Source: Hysterium pulicare CBS 123377
Taxonomy: Eukaryota; Ascomycota; Dothideomycetes; Hysteriales; Hysteriaceae
Assembly: GCA_000467715.1 (NCBI GenBank)
Contig: AJFK01000509.1
Coordinates: 62,001 to 126,000 of the forward strand
DNA: 64,000 bases
Direction: 5' to 3'
This document shows positions 23,706-34,150 of the stretch, one piece after another (position 1 is the first letter of the stretch; each line of letters starts with the position of its first letter). The notes under the pieces were generated by a model, which worked only from the letters and a program-made list of their open reading frames with translations, did not search any database and was not told the origin of the DNA. Both the position numbers and the translations under genes were made by a program.

Positions 23706-24845
23706 TCAATACCCAACAGCGCTATAATGCGATTGGCGCTGGTGGTGAGATGTCGGGTATAAGCTAGGCGTATACTCGGAGTCATTGTAGATGGTGCCTC
23801 GTTTATCTTCCTCGGGGAGGAGTTCCTTGACTTCCCAATTGTTTTGCTTGACGCCGACGCTGAACTCGAGGTCTTCGCGGGTAATGGAGTCCCAGTACTA
23901 TTTTTAGAAATTTAGTCAGTTTGCTATTTACGAGGGAGGAATAGGGAGGTGGGGTTTGACAAACCTTGTAGACCATCATGACACCTAACAAATTGCAGAT
24001 GGTGGCGAAGAAGAGTCCGTCCAAGTAATGTTGTACGGTGTTGCAAATTGTGTCGCTGAAGACATAGAGAATGACTTGCCCGATGACGAGGAAGAATACG
24101 CCGAATGCGATATCGCCTAATGCCCAACGGTCCTCGAGGGTGCTGACGACGAGAAGGACCTGACTGCAGATATAGACCAGAAGGAAGAGGCCGTTGAAAA
24201 TGTATAGCACGACAAACATGCCCACAGTATTTGTCGGCGAAAGGCCAGCCCAGCCTTTGAATGTGAGGAGGGATACGGCACCGCAAATGACGAACATGCC
24301 GAGAGAGCAGAGCCTTAACAGCCAGACCGAAAGCGTTGTCCCATCCTCATACACCTGAAAGCCTACGAAGCCGTTGATGAGGAGACAGACGCAGAGAGCT
24401 GAGGCGAGACCGTTTTGCGCAGCGGCGAAGTAGGCGAAGGCGCCAGAGCCGGGTGGGACAACGCCGGCGTCGAGGATTAGAGAGAACATAGTCAGAAGCA
24501 TGTAGATGTAGAAGAAGGAGGTGATTTCTTTTCGGCCTGTTGTTGTATTTGTGTCAGCATTCCTGGTTTTCGGTCCTATACAGAATTCTACCGCGTGCGC
24601 AACGTACCGACGGCAGTGAATTTGGATCGCACGTGGATAATCATGATAGCAGTCATGATAAGAGCTAGAATGTGCATAACGTCGGTCGCGCCTTGGAAGA
24701 TGATCGTGTTTGCTAACTCAATTGACCTTGAATAACATGATGCTTGGATCCCCGCTCCGCCTGTTATCGCGTTCGGCGGCCCTACGAGAGAACATAGCGG
24801 TACTGCTGTCTTGTCGCAAATAGTGGTAAAGTCTCCGAAGCCCAT
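23706..24845 (-). CDS. CHS7: Chitin synthase export chaperone, CHS7 family
   Basis: Three exons (24845-24608, 24536-23965, 23897-23706) give 333 residues, the family length. The N-terminus [20 protein letters not shown] and the following [20 protein letters not shown] are the most conserved fungal Chs7 blocks. About seven hydrophobic spans follow, with [40 protein letters not shown] and FVISCG-like segments, then [18 protein letters not shown] and a polar tail beginning [15 protein letters not shown]. The protein acts in the ER to fold chitin synthase III (Chs3) and allow its export to the cell surface. Both introns join in frame with consensus ends. Confidence 0.94.
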
Positions 24846-26431
24846 GTTGGGTAGTGGGGAAGCTCTTGGGGAAGAGGATTTCTTGAAAGGCTGTGTCCGC
24901 AGTGAAAGGTTCAGCCTCAGTGGCTGCGATCGCTGGATGGGATGTCGATACTACAGTCGGGAGAGCACGAGCAGCGAGCGTATGAAAAGGCAAAACGAAC
25001 GACGGGGAGCGAGAGGCCGCAGTTGGTGGTGCCTTGTGGGAAGGCTTTGAAGTAGTGAGAGACGTTGGTTGTTGTTTCAGCGTATACAAGAAAGGGCGAC
25101 GACGCCAAGCTGCTCCTGCAGGTCCGACGCCACTGCCCTTGCAAACCTCGCCTTTTCATCCTGAACGCCAACATGTAACACCCTTTTGATTTGGTCAGAA
25201 TATGTTATTTTCGACCATTGCACTCTGTATCAGCCATCAATATACTTGTATCCTCCTTCTCATCATCAAGCGTATCAGACTTCAATCATTCTCGGCATCC
25301 AATATCACGGTCATTGTCCCTAGCAACGATCCGAATGGAGAGCAACAATCACCTCACCAACATCCTTCGTCACTCATCTCAAACGTGTTCCAGATTCAAA
25401 AGCTTGGTGCGGTCAACTAGAAACATCTGATCCCTTCTCACCATACATTCATCCTCTTGTACCTGAAACGATGCATCTGTGCTCCGTATCTCCGATAATA
25501 GCCTGTATCCGGGAACCTGGATTCTTGAACTCGGTCTCTGATGGCTGTAACCTCCGATCCGGCATTGTAGCGGACATTGAATCTTTGATGCCTTGACGTT
25601 AACCTTCCTTGCTCAAAGGCGTGCCAGTGGGTATTCCTCATTCTTCAAAGCTCACGTTGGAATGCCCGAGAGGACTACTGGCAAAGTCAGCTAGGCAACG
25701 CAAGAAAGTCCCTTCAATTCGATAAGTGTAAATGTTTCACTCCTAAGAAAAGGAGGCTTCGCTGTTGTACTCTTCGGTTTACCTTTTTCTTGACAATTTC
25801 CCTATATCTGCCACCGACCTATCCCAGGCGCCTCAGGTCATGTCTTCGGAAGTTTTTGGGTTCGGGTCATCTGCCCTTTTCAATACGAGTATTGTATCTA
25901 GAACATGAATGATGGAAATTCCCGCAATTGGGACGATGGTAAGGCTGTCGAACTATCCGCAAGAACCACCATACTTGGGGTAGGAGGTAAGGTGCATTCG
26001 ACCCTCATTGCCCTTCTCACCTGCACAGGCAGCCCAGATACTCTTTCCAAGCTCGCTTACACAATTCAAATACGCAAATAATGCGGCTTGTACGCGATCT
26101 AAACACTTTCATATGTGTTCAGACAGGTATTCATTTCATTCATTACGGCGCAAACAGCTCTTCAATCGTTTTTGCTGTCTCCGCTATACTTCTACTACTA
26201 TCTCTATACATCCCTCGAAAAACAAAACAACCATTTGCATCTCACGCCAGTGAAGTACTCGCATTTTCAACTTCCCAAATCGACAATCGAAGCTGCACAT
26301 ATCCCGAAGGTCGAACTTTGATCGTCTCTGCCTTAGGCATATCGCTCGATCTCTCCGAACGCTGTCAGCCAAGTGTGCAACCATCATTTCGTATCTTCTA
26401 TGTACCGACAACACCAACATCATCTCTCGAA
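24846..26431. other. Long upstream region; pyrimidine-rich leader near 26180
   Basis: No gene is supported. Several 60-120 codon ORFs lie on both strands without motifs. The stretch 26150-26230 is CT-rich and may be the 5' leader of the next ORF, whose frame stays open upstream to an ATG at 26081. Confidence 0.45.
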
Positions 26432-27397
26432 ATGTCTAGCACACCCTCATCTTTATCAGCTCAACCAACTTCGTCCGCTTCTTCCAGTATTCTTGATCTG
26501 CCCAGATGCCAATGGCCTCGTGGTGTAGGAGACGCCTCTCGTAATACCTTGGCTTTGTTGCGAATCCTGAAACATCCAGATCATCCCGATCACCCCATTG
26601 TTGGAATGGCTGCTCAAGAATTCCTCTCTTCCCCATTCCGAAGCGAAATTTACCGGTACCGCGGCATCCTCCGCCAGTTCTTGATTATACCAACAAATCA
26701 GCACCAGAACAACGCCACTCTCGGACCAGAACAAGGGCTACGCAACTGGGAACGAGAGTACCCGTCTTCCCTGTTATACGGCCCCGCCATAGATGAGTAC
26801 TGTACCGAAGCCGCGCGAAATGCGCTCGAGCGTGAGGACGTTCGGACCTTGATCATGGCTATTGAGGCGTTGAAATCGCTCTATGAGTATCGACATCATC
26901 GAATGAGCCGACATGTATTTGACTTCAGTGAAAGGACATGTCTGGGTGTTGGTGTGCAATTTGAGGAAATAGTTAGGTCTATCGAAGAGCGAATACGCGA
27001 GCGTGAGGCATTACGCTCCGTGGAAGTGGTCGCTCAGAATGATGGGTGTGCAGACCAAGATGTTATTACGGGGCGCAGGATCAGAGCTCCGGATGCTCAC
27101 GAAGAGACACGAAGAGATGATGAAATGACAGAACCGGAGCCGAGACCCGACTTGGAGGTTGCAGAGCGATTACGACTGGCAGCTTTCCGGGAATACTTCA
27201 AATGTGCCAGGCGGGATAAGCTTTGGGAGACTAATTGGATTAAGGCGAGGGAAACAAGAGCCATTGGCAGCCCGGCGCGGGCGCAGGCGGAGGCAGTTGG
27301 ACAAGGAGAAAGCAATGTTGTTGAGATTGAAAGGGGCTCAGCCAGTGATTCTGCGTTAGGGGACGAACAAGGACAAGGAATAATACGGGCGGATTAG
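26432..27397 (+). CDS. Hypothetical fungal protein, charged C-terminus
   Basis: A single-exon reading frame of 321 codons from the ATG at 26432. The frame stays open upstream to an ATG at 26081, which would add 117 residues including a hydrophobic IVFAVSAILLLLSLYIP segment, so a membrane-anchored 438-residue version is the alternative. I prefer the inner start because the upstream part is CT-rich like a leader. The body begins with a Ser-rich run, then LPRCQWPRGVGDASRNTLAL, an AAQEFLSSPFRSEIYRYRGIL block, and YGPAIDEYCTEAARNALERED, which looks alpha-helical. The last third is rich in E, R, D and A. I recognise no domain. Confidence 0.6.
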   Translation: MSSTPSSLSAQPTSSASSSILDLPRCQWPRGVGDASRNTLALLRILKHPDHPDHPIVGMAAQEFLSSPFRSEIYRYRGILRQFLIIPTNQHQNNATLGPEQGLRNWEREYPSSLLYGPAIDEYCTEAARNALEREDVRTLIMAIEALKSLYEYRHHRMSRHVFDFSERTCLGVGVQFEEIVRSIEERIREREALRSVEVVAQNDGCADQDVITGRRIRAPDAHEETRRDDEMTEPEPRPDLEVAERLRLAAFREYFKCARRDKLWETNWIKARETRAIGSPARAQAEAVGQGESNVVEIERGSASDSALGDEQGQGIIRAD

Positions 27398-27988
27398 TGT
27401 TTGGGGGACGCCGTGTCGTCGCCAGGTTGGGTGCTTGTAAACAAGACTTGAGAATCTGATACGATGCTCTGGTGGCCATTGAAGGTATGCAATGATGAGT
27501 GATGTAGAGGCTGTCAAAGTGCCACAGGACGTGGGGAGCGAGATCCATATCCACAATCACCAATACTTCGAAAAGCCGTCAATCGACCGGGGAAGTCATC
27601 CTAGCGAGAGCCCACGAATGAGTATCGTCGCTCCTACAACATTTAGCGAGTTTAAGCTGACCACTCAGTCATATTGTGTTCCTCCCATCTCCTTGCCCCT
27701 TCTCCTTCACCATCCCCTCGCGCATCATTTTCCCCGTCTGATTTGGATTGCATCTTCTCAACCCCTCATTTACTCAACTTTGCGACTCCTTGCACACTCA
27801 ATCAGATCATAATCTCGTCTGCTCTCGAGTTTTGTTGGGCTTCTCATCACATTGGCGAGCATCTCTGATTTTAGGTGCCTTTCTATTCCCCTTTCGCTTC
27901 TCCACCAATCCAGCCCCAGGTCTATCTACAGTCGGCTCGTATCCACCATGTCTGATGATTCGATACGGTCCGTTCGCGAAGCTCAGAT
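27398..27988. other. Convergent intergenic stretch
   Basis: This lies between the orphan ORF and the 3' end of metalloprotease-like paralog 1. Plus-strand ORFs near 27750-28212 run antisense into that gene and look like shadows. Nothing else is seen. Confidence 0.5.
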
Positions 27989-29482
27989 TTACTCTTGTTC
28001 CAATTGCTCTTCGATCTCTTCGTTTTCGTCCTCTTGCGCTTGCCCTCCTGGCGCGAAGGCTTGCATTCCTGGCACGTATCCTTGAAAGAATTCAATCATT
28101 TTCCCCTCCCACCACCAAATGGAATTTTCATCGATTCCTTCTCTCTTTATCCATCTCCAGTTGTCACCTTCACCTAGGCGAGCAACACCAACATCAACCA
28201 ACGGAAACCTAAAGTCGTCACCTGTACCTGCATCAAGCTCATGCCACTTTTTCTTTGTAAAAAAGCTATACATGTAATCGAGCGGAACGGGGTATCGGAT
28301 CATGTTCTCTGTATAGGAATACATCCCGTTGGGATATTGAAAGTGGATCTCTGGCCTGGCCTGCAATCCTACGACACCCTTTTCCGGATGAAGGCGCCAG
28401 TGAACCACCGACTTGGTAATATACTCTTCCCACGACCAGCCGATCTCTGGATCGGAAGCCGTATCGGCTATCCTGGAATGGTAAGGCTCTTTACGCACGG
28501 CGGGCGATCTGAATTTCCAATGGTAAAAGGCATGAGCAATCTCGTGAACCACAGTTATAGCCAGAGTCCAATTGAGACGAAGATCCTGGCATGGTGTCCG
28601 CTGCTCCTTTGGCAGCTGAAGGTATGACATAAATTCCTCATGAAGACATATATAACTATACTTCTGCTGAGCGTAGGTTACGGGAACTTTATCACATAAC
28701 GTGGTCACATCACAATCAATCCTCTCGAGGCTGTTGGAGTGATATCCCATCCACTGATATCCTTCCATTTCACGATTCGGCCTTCCAAAGAAAAAGTAGA
28801 TCCGCGATGCAATTGCGTGGAAACGGCTTTGGACCCCTTGATACGCTTTATCGGGAACCAACACCTTGCCGCTGTTCTCGATCACGCGCCATTGATTGTG
28901 AGGATGCGGTACCTCCTTCCCGTAAAGAACATGCTTCCACCAATCGGACACAGATCGCTCTGTAAGAAACAAGCTCGCGAGGCGAAGAGCGGGTTGTAGT
29001 TCTGTCCAAAGTTCGTCGTCGCCGCTTCCAGACCATCGGATGAAATTCCGGCGGTCGAAAATGGGGTGGAGAGGGTTATCGAGATCACCATTCTGCGGGC
29101 CGGGGAGTGGGGCTTCATCGAAGCCTGCTTTGCGCAGCTGGCGGCGAAAAGAGAGGAGTGGGAGATTGGAGTAAAGCAAAGGCTTCTTGATGTTATCTTC
29201 CTCGTCGCTGGAGCTGTCTTCTTGTCGGAAGAGGCCGTCAGGAACTTTGGGATATGAACCGGTAAGGAATTCGTGAAGTTCTACGCCGGGACTCTTAGAT
29301 CCAGTCAACCCTTTTCCTGGTTTGGCTACAGAGCTCTCCATGCCGTCGTGTTGCTCAAGGTAATTACAAACATCAGGAGATGAACACATGACGGCATCGT
29401 CAAGTTCCTCGTCGGAACTCTCAGATCCAAGCACGTCGTCTACTGCTTTGATTGCATAGCTCTCCATGATGTAGTAGTTCAC
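27989..29482 (-). CDS. Putative zinc metallopeptidase-like protein, paralog 1 (HEIAHAF)
   Basis: A single-exon 497-residue protein, the longest of a local minus-strand family. An acidic N-terminal extension (about residues 15-95) is unique to this copy. The shared body begins with GDLDNPLHPIF, then LQPALRLASLFLTER and WWKHVLYGKE. The core VVHEIAHAFYHW has a zincin HExxH motif (His313, Glu314, His317), and about 29 residues later comes PEIGWSWEE, whose Glu346 could be the third metal ligand as in gluzincins. The three intact paralogs keep HE[IV]AHAF and E[IM]GxSWE, which supports an active site. The tail is Glu/Gln-rich. An inner ATG (MESYAIK) is an alternative start. No signal peptide is seen, so it may act inside the cell. 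Substrate unknown; metal-dependent peptidase activity is inference. Confidence 0.8.
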   Translation of the reverse strand: MNYYIMESYAIKAVDDVLGSESSDEELDDAVMCSSPDVCNYLEQHDGMESSVAKPGKGLTGSKSPGVELHEFLTGSYPKVPDGLFRQEDSSSDEEDNIKKPLLYSNLPLLSFRRQLRKAGFDEAPLPGPQNGDLDNPLHPIFDRRNFIRWSGSGDDELWTELQPALRLASLFLTERSVSDWWKHVLYGKEVPHPHNQWRVIENSGKVLVPDKAYQGVQSRFHAIASRIYFFFGRPNREMEGYQWMGYHSNSLERIDCDVTTLCDKVPVTYAQQKYSYICLHEEFMSYLQLPKEQRTPCQDLRLNWTLAITVVHEIAHAFYHWKFRSPAVRKEPYHSRIADTASDPEIGWSWEEYITKSVVHWRLHPEKGVVGLQARPEIHFQYPNGMYSYTENMIRYPVPLDYMYSFFTKKKWHELDAGTGDDFRFPLVDVGVARLGEGDNWRWIKREGIDENSIWWWEGKMIEFFQGYVPGMQAFAPGGQAQEDENEEIEEQLEQE

Positions 29483-29793
29483 AACGTGATTACACGCTGG
29501 GAAGTGTTGTATCTTAACAGGCTGTTTGGTGGAGGTAAGTAATCAAGGTTAGGGTTAGAGAAGCTCGGCTTTTCAAAAGGCATTTTACATTCATGCTGAT
29601 AGTGATCCAGGTATTAGCGAGTCAATTTTGGTATATTCAAAAAGGCATGTGAATTTAAACAAGGTAATCTTCATCAAGAAAGGGTTTCCATTCACTGCTT
29701 GCTATTCACTAATGCAGTTACGGTTTCTCTCGTTCATTCCATCTGATTCTTCTATTCACTTTTTCGTCTACTCAGCTCTATTCCGTAACTTCA
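29483..29793. other. Upstream region of paralog 1; short telomere-like repeat
   Basis: The gap between paralog 1 and the paralog 4 relic. GGTTAGGGTTAG at 29548-29559 resembles two telomere repeats or an AACCCTA-type promoter element. Nothing else is seen. Confidence 0.4.
29548..29559 (+). promoter_or_regulatory. Telomere-like TTAGGG doublet upstream of paralog 1
   Basis: GGTTAGGGTTAG lies about 70 bp before the start codon of the minus-strand metalloprotease-like gene. In its orientation it reads CTAACCCTAACC, like the telo-box bound by Tbf1/Rap1-type factors in fungi. Two repeats can occur by chance. Confidence 0.25.
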
Positions 29794-30414
29794 TCATCCC
29801 TCTCTACGACTGTTCGCGCTGGTCACCCTCCTACCACCTATCACAGACTTTCGTTTCGGCTTCAAAGTCGACGGGTTCTTATCCTTCTCGGCCTTTTGCT
29901 CCAGCACTTTGTCCACGTTTCGTTCAAGGAGCCTCAAATTCATAGACTCCCAGTAGCACATGCACTCTTGAGCTTCTTCCTCATTGTCTGGACCCCAATC
30001 TCTACGGTCATCCAATTCCCCAGTAACCCACTCCCACTCATCCGCCGAACAAAACCGTGCAATTCCCACGTTCGGGGGTTGAAAGTAGAAGAATTCCGTC
30101 TTGGCATCCCCTTCTAGACCAGCGAGAGCCTCCCAATTCTTCTTCCAGAAAAACTGGTGTAAGTAATCGGCACTCACTGGATACAAGATACAATTACGAC
30201 CAAACACGATACGCTCCGTCTCAGTCTTTACCGTAAGTTGAGCATCCTGCACACAGACGCCTTCCCGAGCAACCAGGGAACCCCATATCTTGGCATTCAT
30301 GATGCAGTATTCCCACGAATGACCGATTTCGGGCAGGAAGCGAGTAAGTGCGCTGATCAGAGAGTTGCTTATAAGATATCTTGAGCGTAGCTTTCTGTAA
30401 GGAATGATAGTCAA
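29794..30414 (-). pseudogene. Truncated metalloprotease-like paralog 4 (C-terminal half)
   Basis: The frame of 206 codons matches the C-terminal half of the family: LPEIGHSWEYCIMNAKIWGS corresponds to PEIGWSWEEY in paralog 1, then VSADYLHQFFWKKNWEALAG and PPNVGIARF followed by EWEWV. The HExxH part is missing in frame, and upstream sequence does not supply it. It is either a pseudogene or a gene fragment left by unequal exchange. Confidence 0.6.
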
Positions 30415-30427
30415 TCATTCTATTATA

Positions 30428-30640
30428 CTATCTAAGATTGATCTTCCTCCGTTTTGATCTTCCCTGAAGATCGGACCGCTCAGAAGTCGAAATCCAAAGC
30501 CACCTCTCCTCCTTATTCTCAAAGTCATAAGCAACACCGGCATCAGCACGGGCAAACATCTCGTTGTCCCTGCGGCAGCGAGTCGAAGTACTTTTCGTAA
30601 CTGTCGTTGATATACATATCTCAAAATTGAAGTAAGTTTG
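30428..30640 (-). pseudogene. Relic of another metalloprotease-like paralog (C-terminal piece)
   Basis: The minus strand encodes RADAGVAYDFENKEERWLWI, which lines up with VDVGVARLGEGDNWRWI of paralog 1 and the matching part of paralogs 2-4. A neighbouring frame gives YEKYFDSLPQG, similar to the KKWHEL-type segment just before. It lies upstream of the paralog 4 fragment, so it is a separate copy reduced to its C-terminal end. Confidence 0.45.
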
Positions 30641-30985
30641 TTGCAGCAAGAAAGACTGAAGCGAAAGCAAGTATGTTGACCTAAACTCTGCCAGTTTATG
30701 GTGTCGCTCAATCGACTATTTTGTTCTAGACATATCAGTAAGCAATTTCGGAGTTTGAGCGGGCAAGCGCTAGTTGACACAATGGGCTTCTTGATTAGGA
30801 CATGGCAATCTCCAACAATGGAAACTGAATACGGCACAAGGCGGATTGATCTCATGACTATCTACCTAAACGTCAACGCTGTACGGCAATATGCAAAACA
30901 GACATAAAAGTGAACCAAAAAAGCAGTAAGATTCCCATAAATACCCTTGTAACCGAGATAGTAATGAAAAAGGACACTGGCTTTG

Positions 30986-32179
30986 TCATTGCGGACGTGG
31001 CCTTAACCTGGCGCTAGACCAAATCTCCTGCTCTGTTCTCTCGTCCATTTTCCGTTTTCTAGGCGCCCGCCATGAGGGATCCTTCTCGTTCGCCTTCTTC
31101 TCTAGCTTGGCTAGATCTATATCTTCTGCATAGATGGCTAACAGAGTCTTCCTGTTTTCAATTTCCTCATAAAGTTTCTTCTCAGTTTCTCTATGCAGAC
31201 CCTCCACCACCCGTGCATCGCCGATCCATTGCCAAATCCCATCCTCCTCCACAAGACCCATGGTCATATAGGGCACTTTAAAGCCATCTCTTCCATCTAC
31301 TCCCGGCAATCCTTGCGCATCCCATGTCGATTTGAACATGAATTTGTGCGCCCAGGTAGCTTGGATCGGAAACATGATATAGCTGTATAAATACACGGCC
31401 GGGCCTCTCGGTAGGTGTATGACTGGATCAGCCAGGTTGGTGATGACCCCTTCAGTCGGACTTATATACATGTGGACAGAGGCATCAAGAACATTGCATT
31501 CCCAGGATACGCCCATTTCTGGACGCCAATTCTCGGAAAGGGAATGATGTGGCTCCGCCGCATAGACCTGACCCTTGGCTCGAAAATAGAATGCATGAGC
31601 GACTTCGTGAACAAGGGTCGTGGCGAAATTCCAATACCACATCGCATCACGCGATGGAGTGCGATCTGACGCTTTCTGACTGATATATTCAAGCCAGTTG
31701 CTGTGTACGGTAATGTTGTAATTACCGTTTTCACCGGGCTGGAACTGGGCAACGGGCAACCGACCATCCTCCTTGATACCCAAATATGCGAAGAGGATAG
31801 TAGTCGAGGGGGCCATTTGCCGCAGTTCATCTTGCACAATGTCGTAGGCTTCTGGCAAATCTTCGTTTTTATGCTCTTTCAAGTATTCCCTCTCGTCTCT
31901 CTCGTCGTATGCAAGCTCGCCATACCACGTGTGTCTCCACCATTTACTTAGCGATCGCTCTGTAAGATAGAGGCTAGCTACGCGGAGCGCAGGTAGTAAA
32001 GCGTGGTATGCCTGTTCACTAAGGTCCCTGAAAGGCCCTTTGTGGGTGAACAGAGGATGCACTTCATTGTCCAGATCTCCTTGAGCGGGCCCAGAAAGTT
32101 CCACGTCCACCAATCCGTGATCACGCAAATGGCCTTGGATTTGCCACGAAATTGCCAGCATGGTGGGATCCTGCTCCAT
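30986..32179 (-). CDS. Putative zinc metallopeptidase-like protein, paralog 2 (HEVAHAF)
   Basis: A single-exon 397-residue protein. It shares with its neighbours GDLDNEVHPLF (about residues 34-44), LLPALRVASLYLTERSLSKWW, the core TLVHEVAHAFYF (His191, Glu192, His195), and RPEMGVSWE about 26 residues later (Glu221 candidate third ligand). A block ending IHLPRGPAVYLYSY and a FMFKSTWDAQGLPG segment follow, then MTMGLV and WQWIGDARVV. A Lys/Glu-rich tail ends the protein. It lacks the acidic N-terminal extension of paralog 1. No signal peptide or membrane span is seen. The start is the first ATG, and the next Met at residue 7 is possible. The sequence is closest to paralog 3 by eye. Confidence 0.82.
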   Translation of the reverse strand: MEQDPTMLAISWQIQGHLRDHGLVDVELSGPAQGDLDNEVHPLFTHKGPFRDLSEQAYHALLPALRVASLYLTERSLSKWWRHTWYGELAYDERDEREYLKEHKNEDLPEAYDIVQDELRQMAPSTTILFAYLGIKEDGRLPVAQFQPGENGNYNITVHSNWLEYISQKASDRTPSRDAMWYWNFATTLVHEVAHAFYFRAKGQVYAAEPHHSLSENWRPEMGVSWECNVLDASVHMYISPTEGVITNLADPVIHLPRGPAVYLYSYIMFPIQATWAHKFMFKSTWDAQGLPGVDGRDGFKVPYMTMGLVEEDGIWQWIGDARVVEGLHRETEKKLYEEIENRKTLLAIYAEDIDLAKLEKKANEKDPSWRAPRKRKMDERTEQEIWSSARLRPRPQ

Positions 32180-33563
32180 GGTTTACGTATGATTGCGAAA
32201 GTTCTTGTTGAAATTTGTTGCTTAGTTGATGAAAATCGAAGTGGTTGCTACAGTGGATTGGTGGAGGTTGGAAGTGGAGAAAGGAAAGGGATAGGAGTGT
32301 AGTAATACTGCAAGAAAGTAATGATTGTAGTTGTTTCATATTGGTAGTACGTTGTGATTACATTGGTGATTTGGTGTGAATAAGAACAATAGTATACAGT
32401 TTTGGCTTTCAGATGAAACGTGAAGACACGTGATTATACTCACCCCGAACACCTCCCAGCCTCTTTAAGGTGAGTTGTGCGCACTTCGACAACTTTAGTA
32501 AGCCGAATCAGTCCTACACCTAATCATTCCCAGAAACAGTTTGACTTCTTATTCTAGTATCGGGCGGGACGAGCTTTATCTTATACCGGTATGAATGAAG
32601 TCGAGAAAGAGGAGGCACTAAAGACAGTGAGCTAGATTTGAAACAGAAATTGAACATAGCGAGAGAGTTGGGGCAGTCAAGTGTGGTCTGTGTATGCTAT
32701 TCGGATTGTTGCATTGAAGGCTATTCATCTAACGCTGTGTCTTTATAAAGAATGGACTGAAGGCTCAAAAGGATTGACTGGAGTATATCAGCATTTCACG
32801 AGGCCAAGGCACCTTTGATTGGCGCATATCATCAAGTCGATCCTAATATCGAAGTACATCTATACCGATAACCGATTATCAAGTTCGAGAACTGAAATCT
32901 GCTACGTTCAGCCACGCAACTTTTAGGGAAAGAGTCAAATACATGCAGGCAAGATCAAAGAAGTTGATTCCACCAACGCCGGCCGAGCAGCCTTGAGGCG
33001 AGGGTCTCATATCTGACGATCCCAGCTATGATAACCTACCAAGCATCCAAATCCTTCCCGTCGCCCTCATAAGTTATACAGCACGCGAATTTACTTTCAC
33101 ATCTACTGATGATTGTGATCTAAATCACATACGAGCACATCATCTTCAACCCGAATTTATGGATTTGTCATTGATGCTTCGGGTGCCGTGAATTGTCTCC
33201 CATACTACGGCAAAAGAGTATTTCCACGGTTAAGGCGTAGCTGAAGTTCGAAATAGTCCTGGATACAGTACTCCTGGAGCAATCCTAGATCATCGGAGAG
33301 GTCGAATAGAACAAGTTATCTCCTTGTCATCAGGTTATCCATCGCATGCAGAAGGCCAGTATCAACCATAATTTTAGGGCGTGCTGCAAAGGAAGCGCGT
33401 TCGGCATTGTGCTTGAATGTTGTTTGTTATAGGTGAGTTAAGAAGTGCTAGAATAAGTCAACAAAGTAAACTGCGTTTGCTCTCAAAGTTAATCCGAGAA
33501 GGAAGAGAAACTTTGTGAAGTTACTGATGAGCGAAGGAATGAGATGGATTAAACTAGCCGTGA
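32180..33563. other. Intergenic within the paralog cluster
   Basis: No gene is supported over about 1.4 kb between paralogs 2 and 3. The composition is AT-leaning and ORFs are short. Confidence 0.45.
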
Positions 33564-33815
33564 CTAATACCTTATGATGTCACCCTGTACATGATCCGGG
33601 TCCATGAGCTTCCACAGCCCCCAGGGACCTCCTTCCTTGTCTTCGTAAATGACAGATTTCGCAGTGCATGTCAAAGATCGAGCATTGCGAGAAGAGTTGC
33701 GAGATCCGGGCGGTTCAACAAATGGGTTAGGCAACGCGCTTGCGTGTAAAATCTCGCGGCAAATCGAAGGGCTCCATCGAATACGAACGCATTCGAAAAA
33801 CCCGGGTTGTCATCC
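33564..33815 (-). pseudogene. Orphan open frame without start, possible exon or relic
   Basis: The minus strand is open for about 83 codons with no ATG, closing with TAG at 33564-33566. The end reads SVIYEDKEGGPWGLWKLMDP, then DHVQGDIIRY, which looks like coding sequence. A different minus-strand frame near 33850-33870 reads IIAHAF, faintly like the HEIAHAF core of the flanking paralogs. It could be the last exon of an unrecognised gene or decayed paralog material. Confidence 0.25.
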
Positions 33816-34150
33816 ATCCTTCCATTGTATCTTCGTGGAAGGCAGGGGGAAATGCATGAGCTATGATTCAGTCGAATGCAGCCTCCTGGGAATAGTTAGG
33901 AGAGTGTCAATTGGTTGGACTCGTCAGGACTGCTTACTTGGTTTGTAATAAGTTGGGATTGGATGAAGGCAAAGAAATCGGGGCGATAGAGGTGCTTTAT
34001 ACAATCAAAGAACAGAGATTGTTAGTTGCAGAAGGTAGTGAGAACTCTCGCGCAATAGCAGCTGAGATTTTGAATTGCCCTAACTAGTATATCGGACGAA
34101 TAGTCAATCGGAAGCCTGCTCGTCGTTTCGCAAAGTAGAATCATGAAAGC

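Noticed and set aside
27748-28212. Plus-strand ORF of 154 codons
   Set aside because: It runs antisense into the Glu/Gln-rich tail of metalloprotease-like paralog 1 and has no motif.
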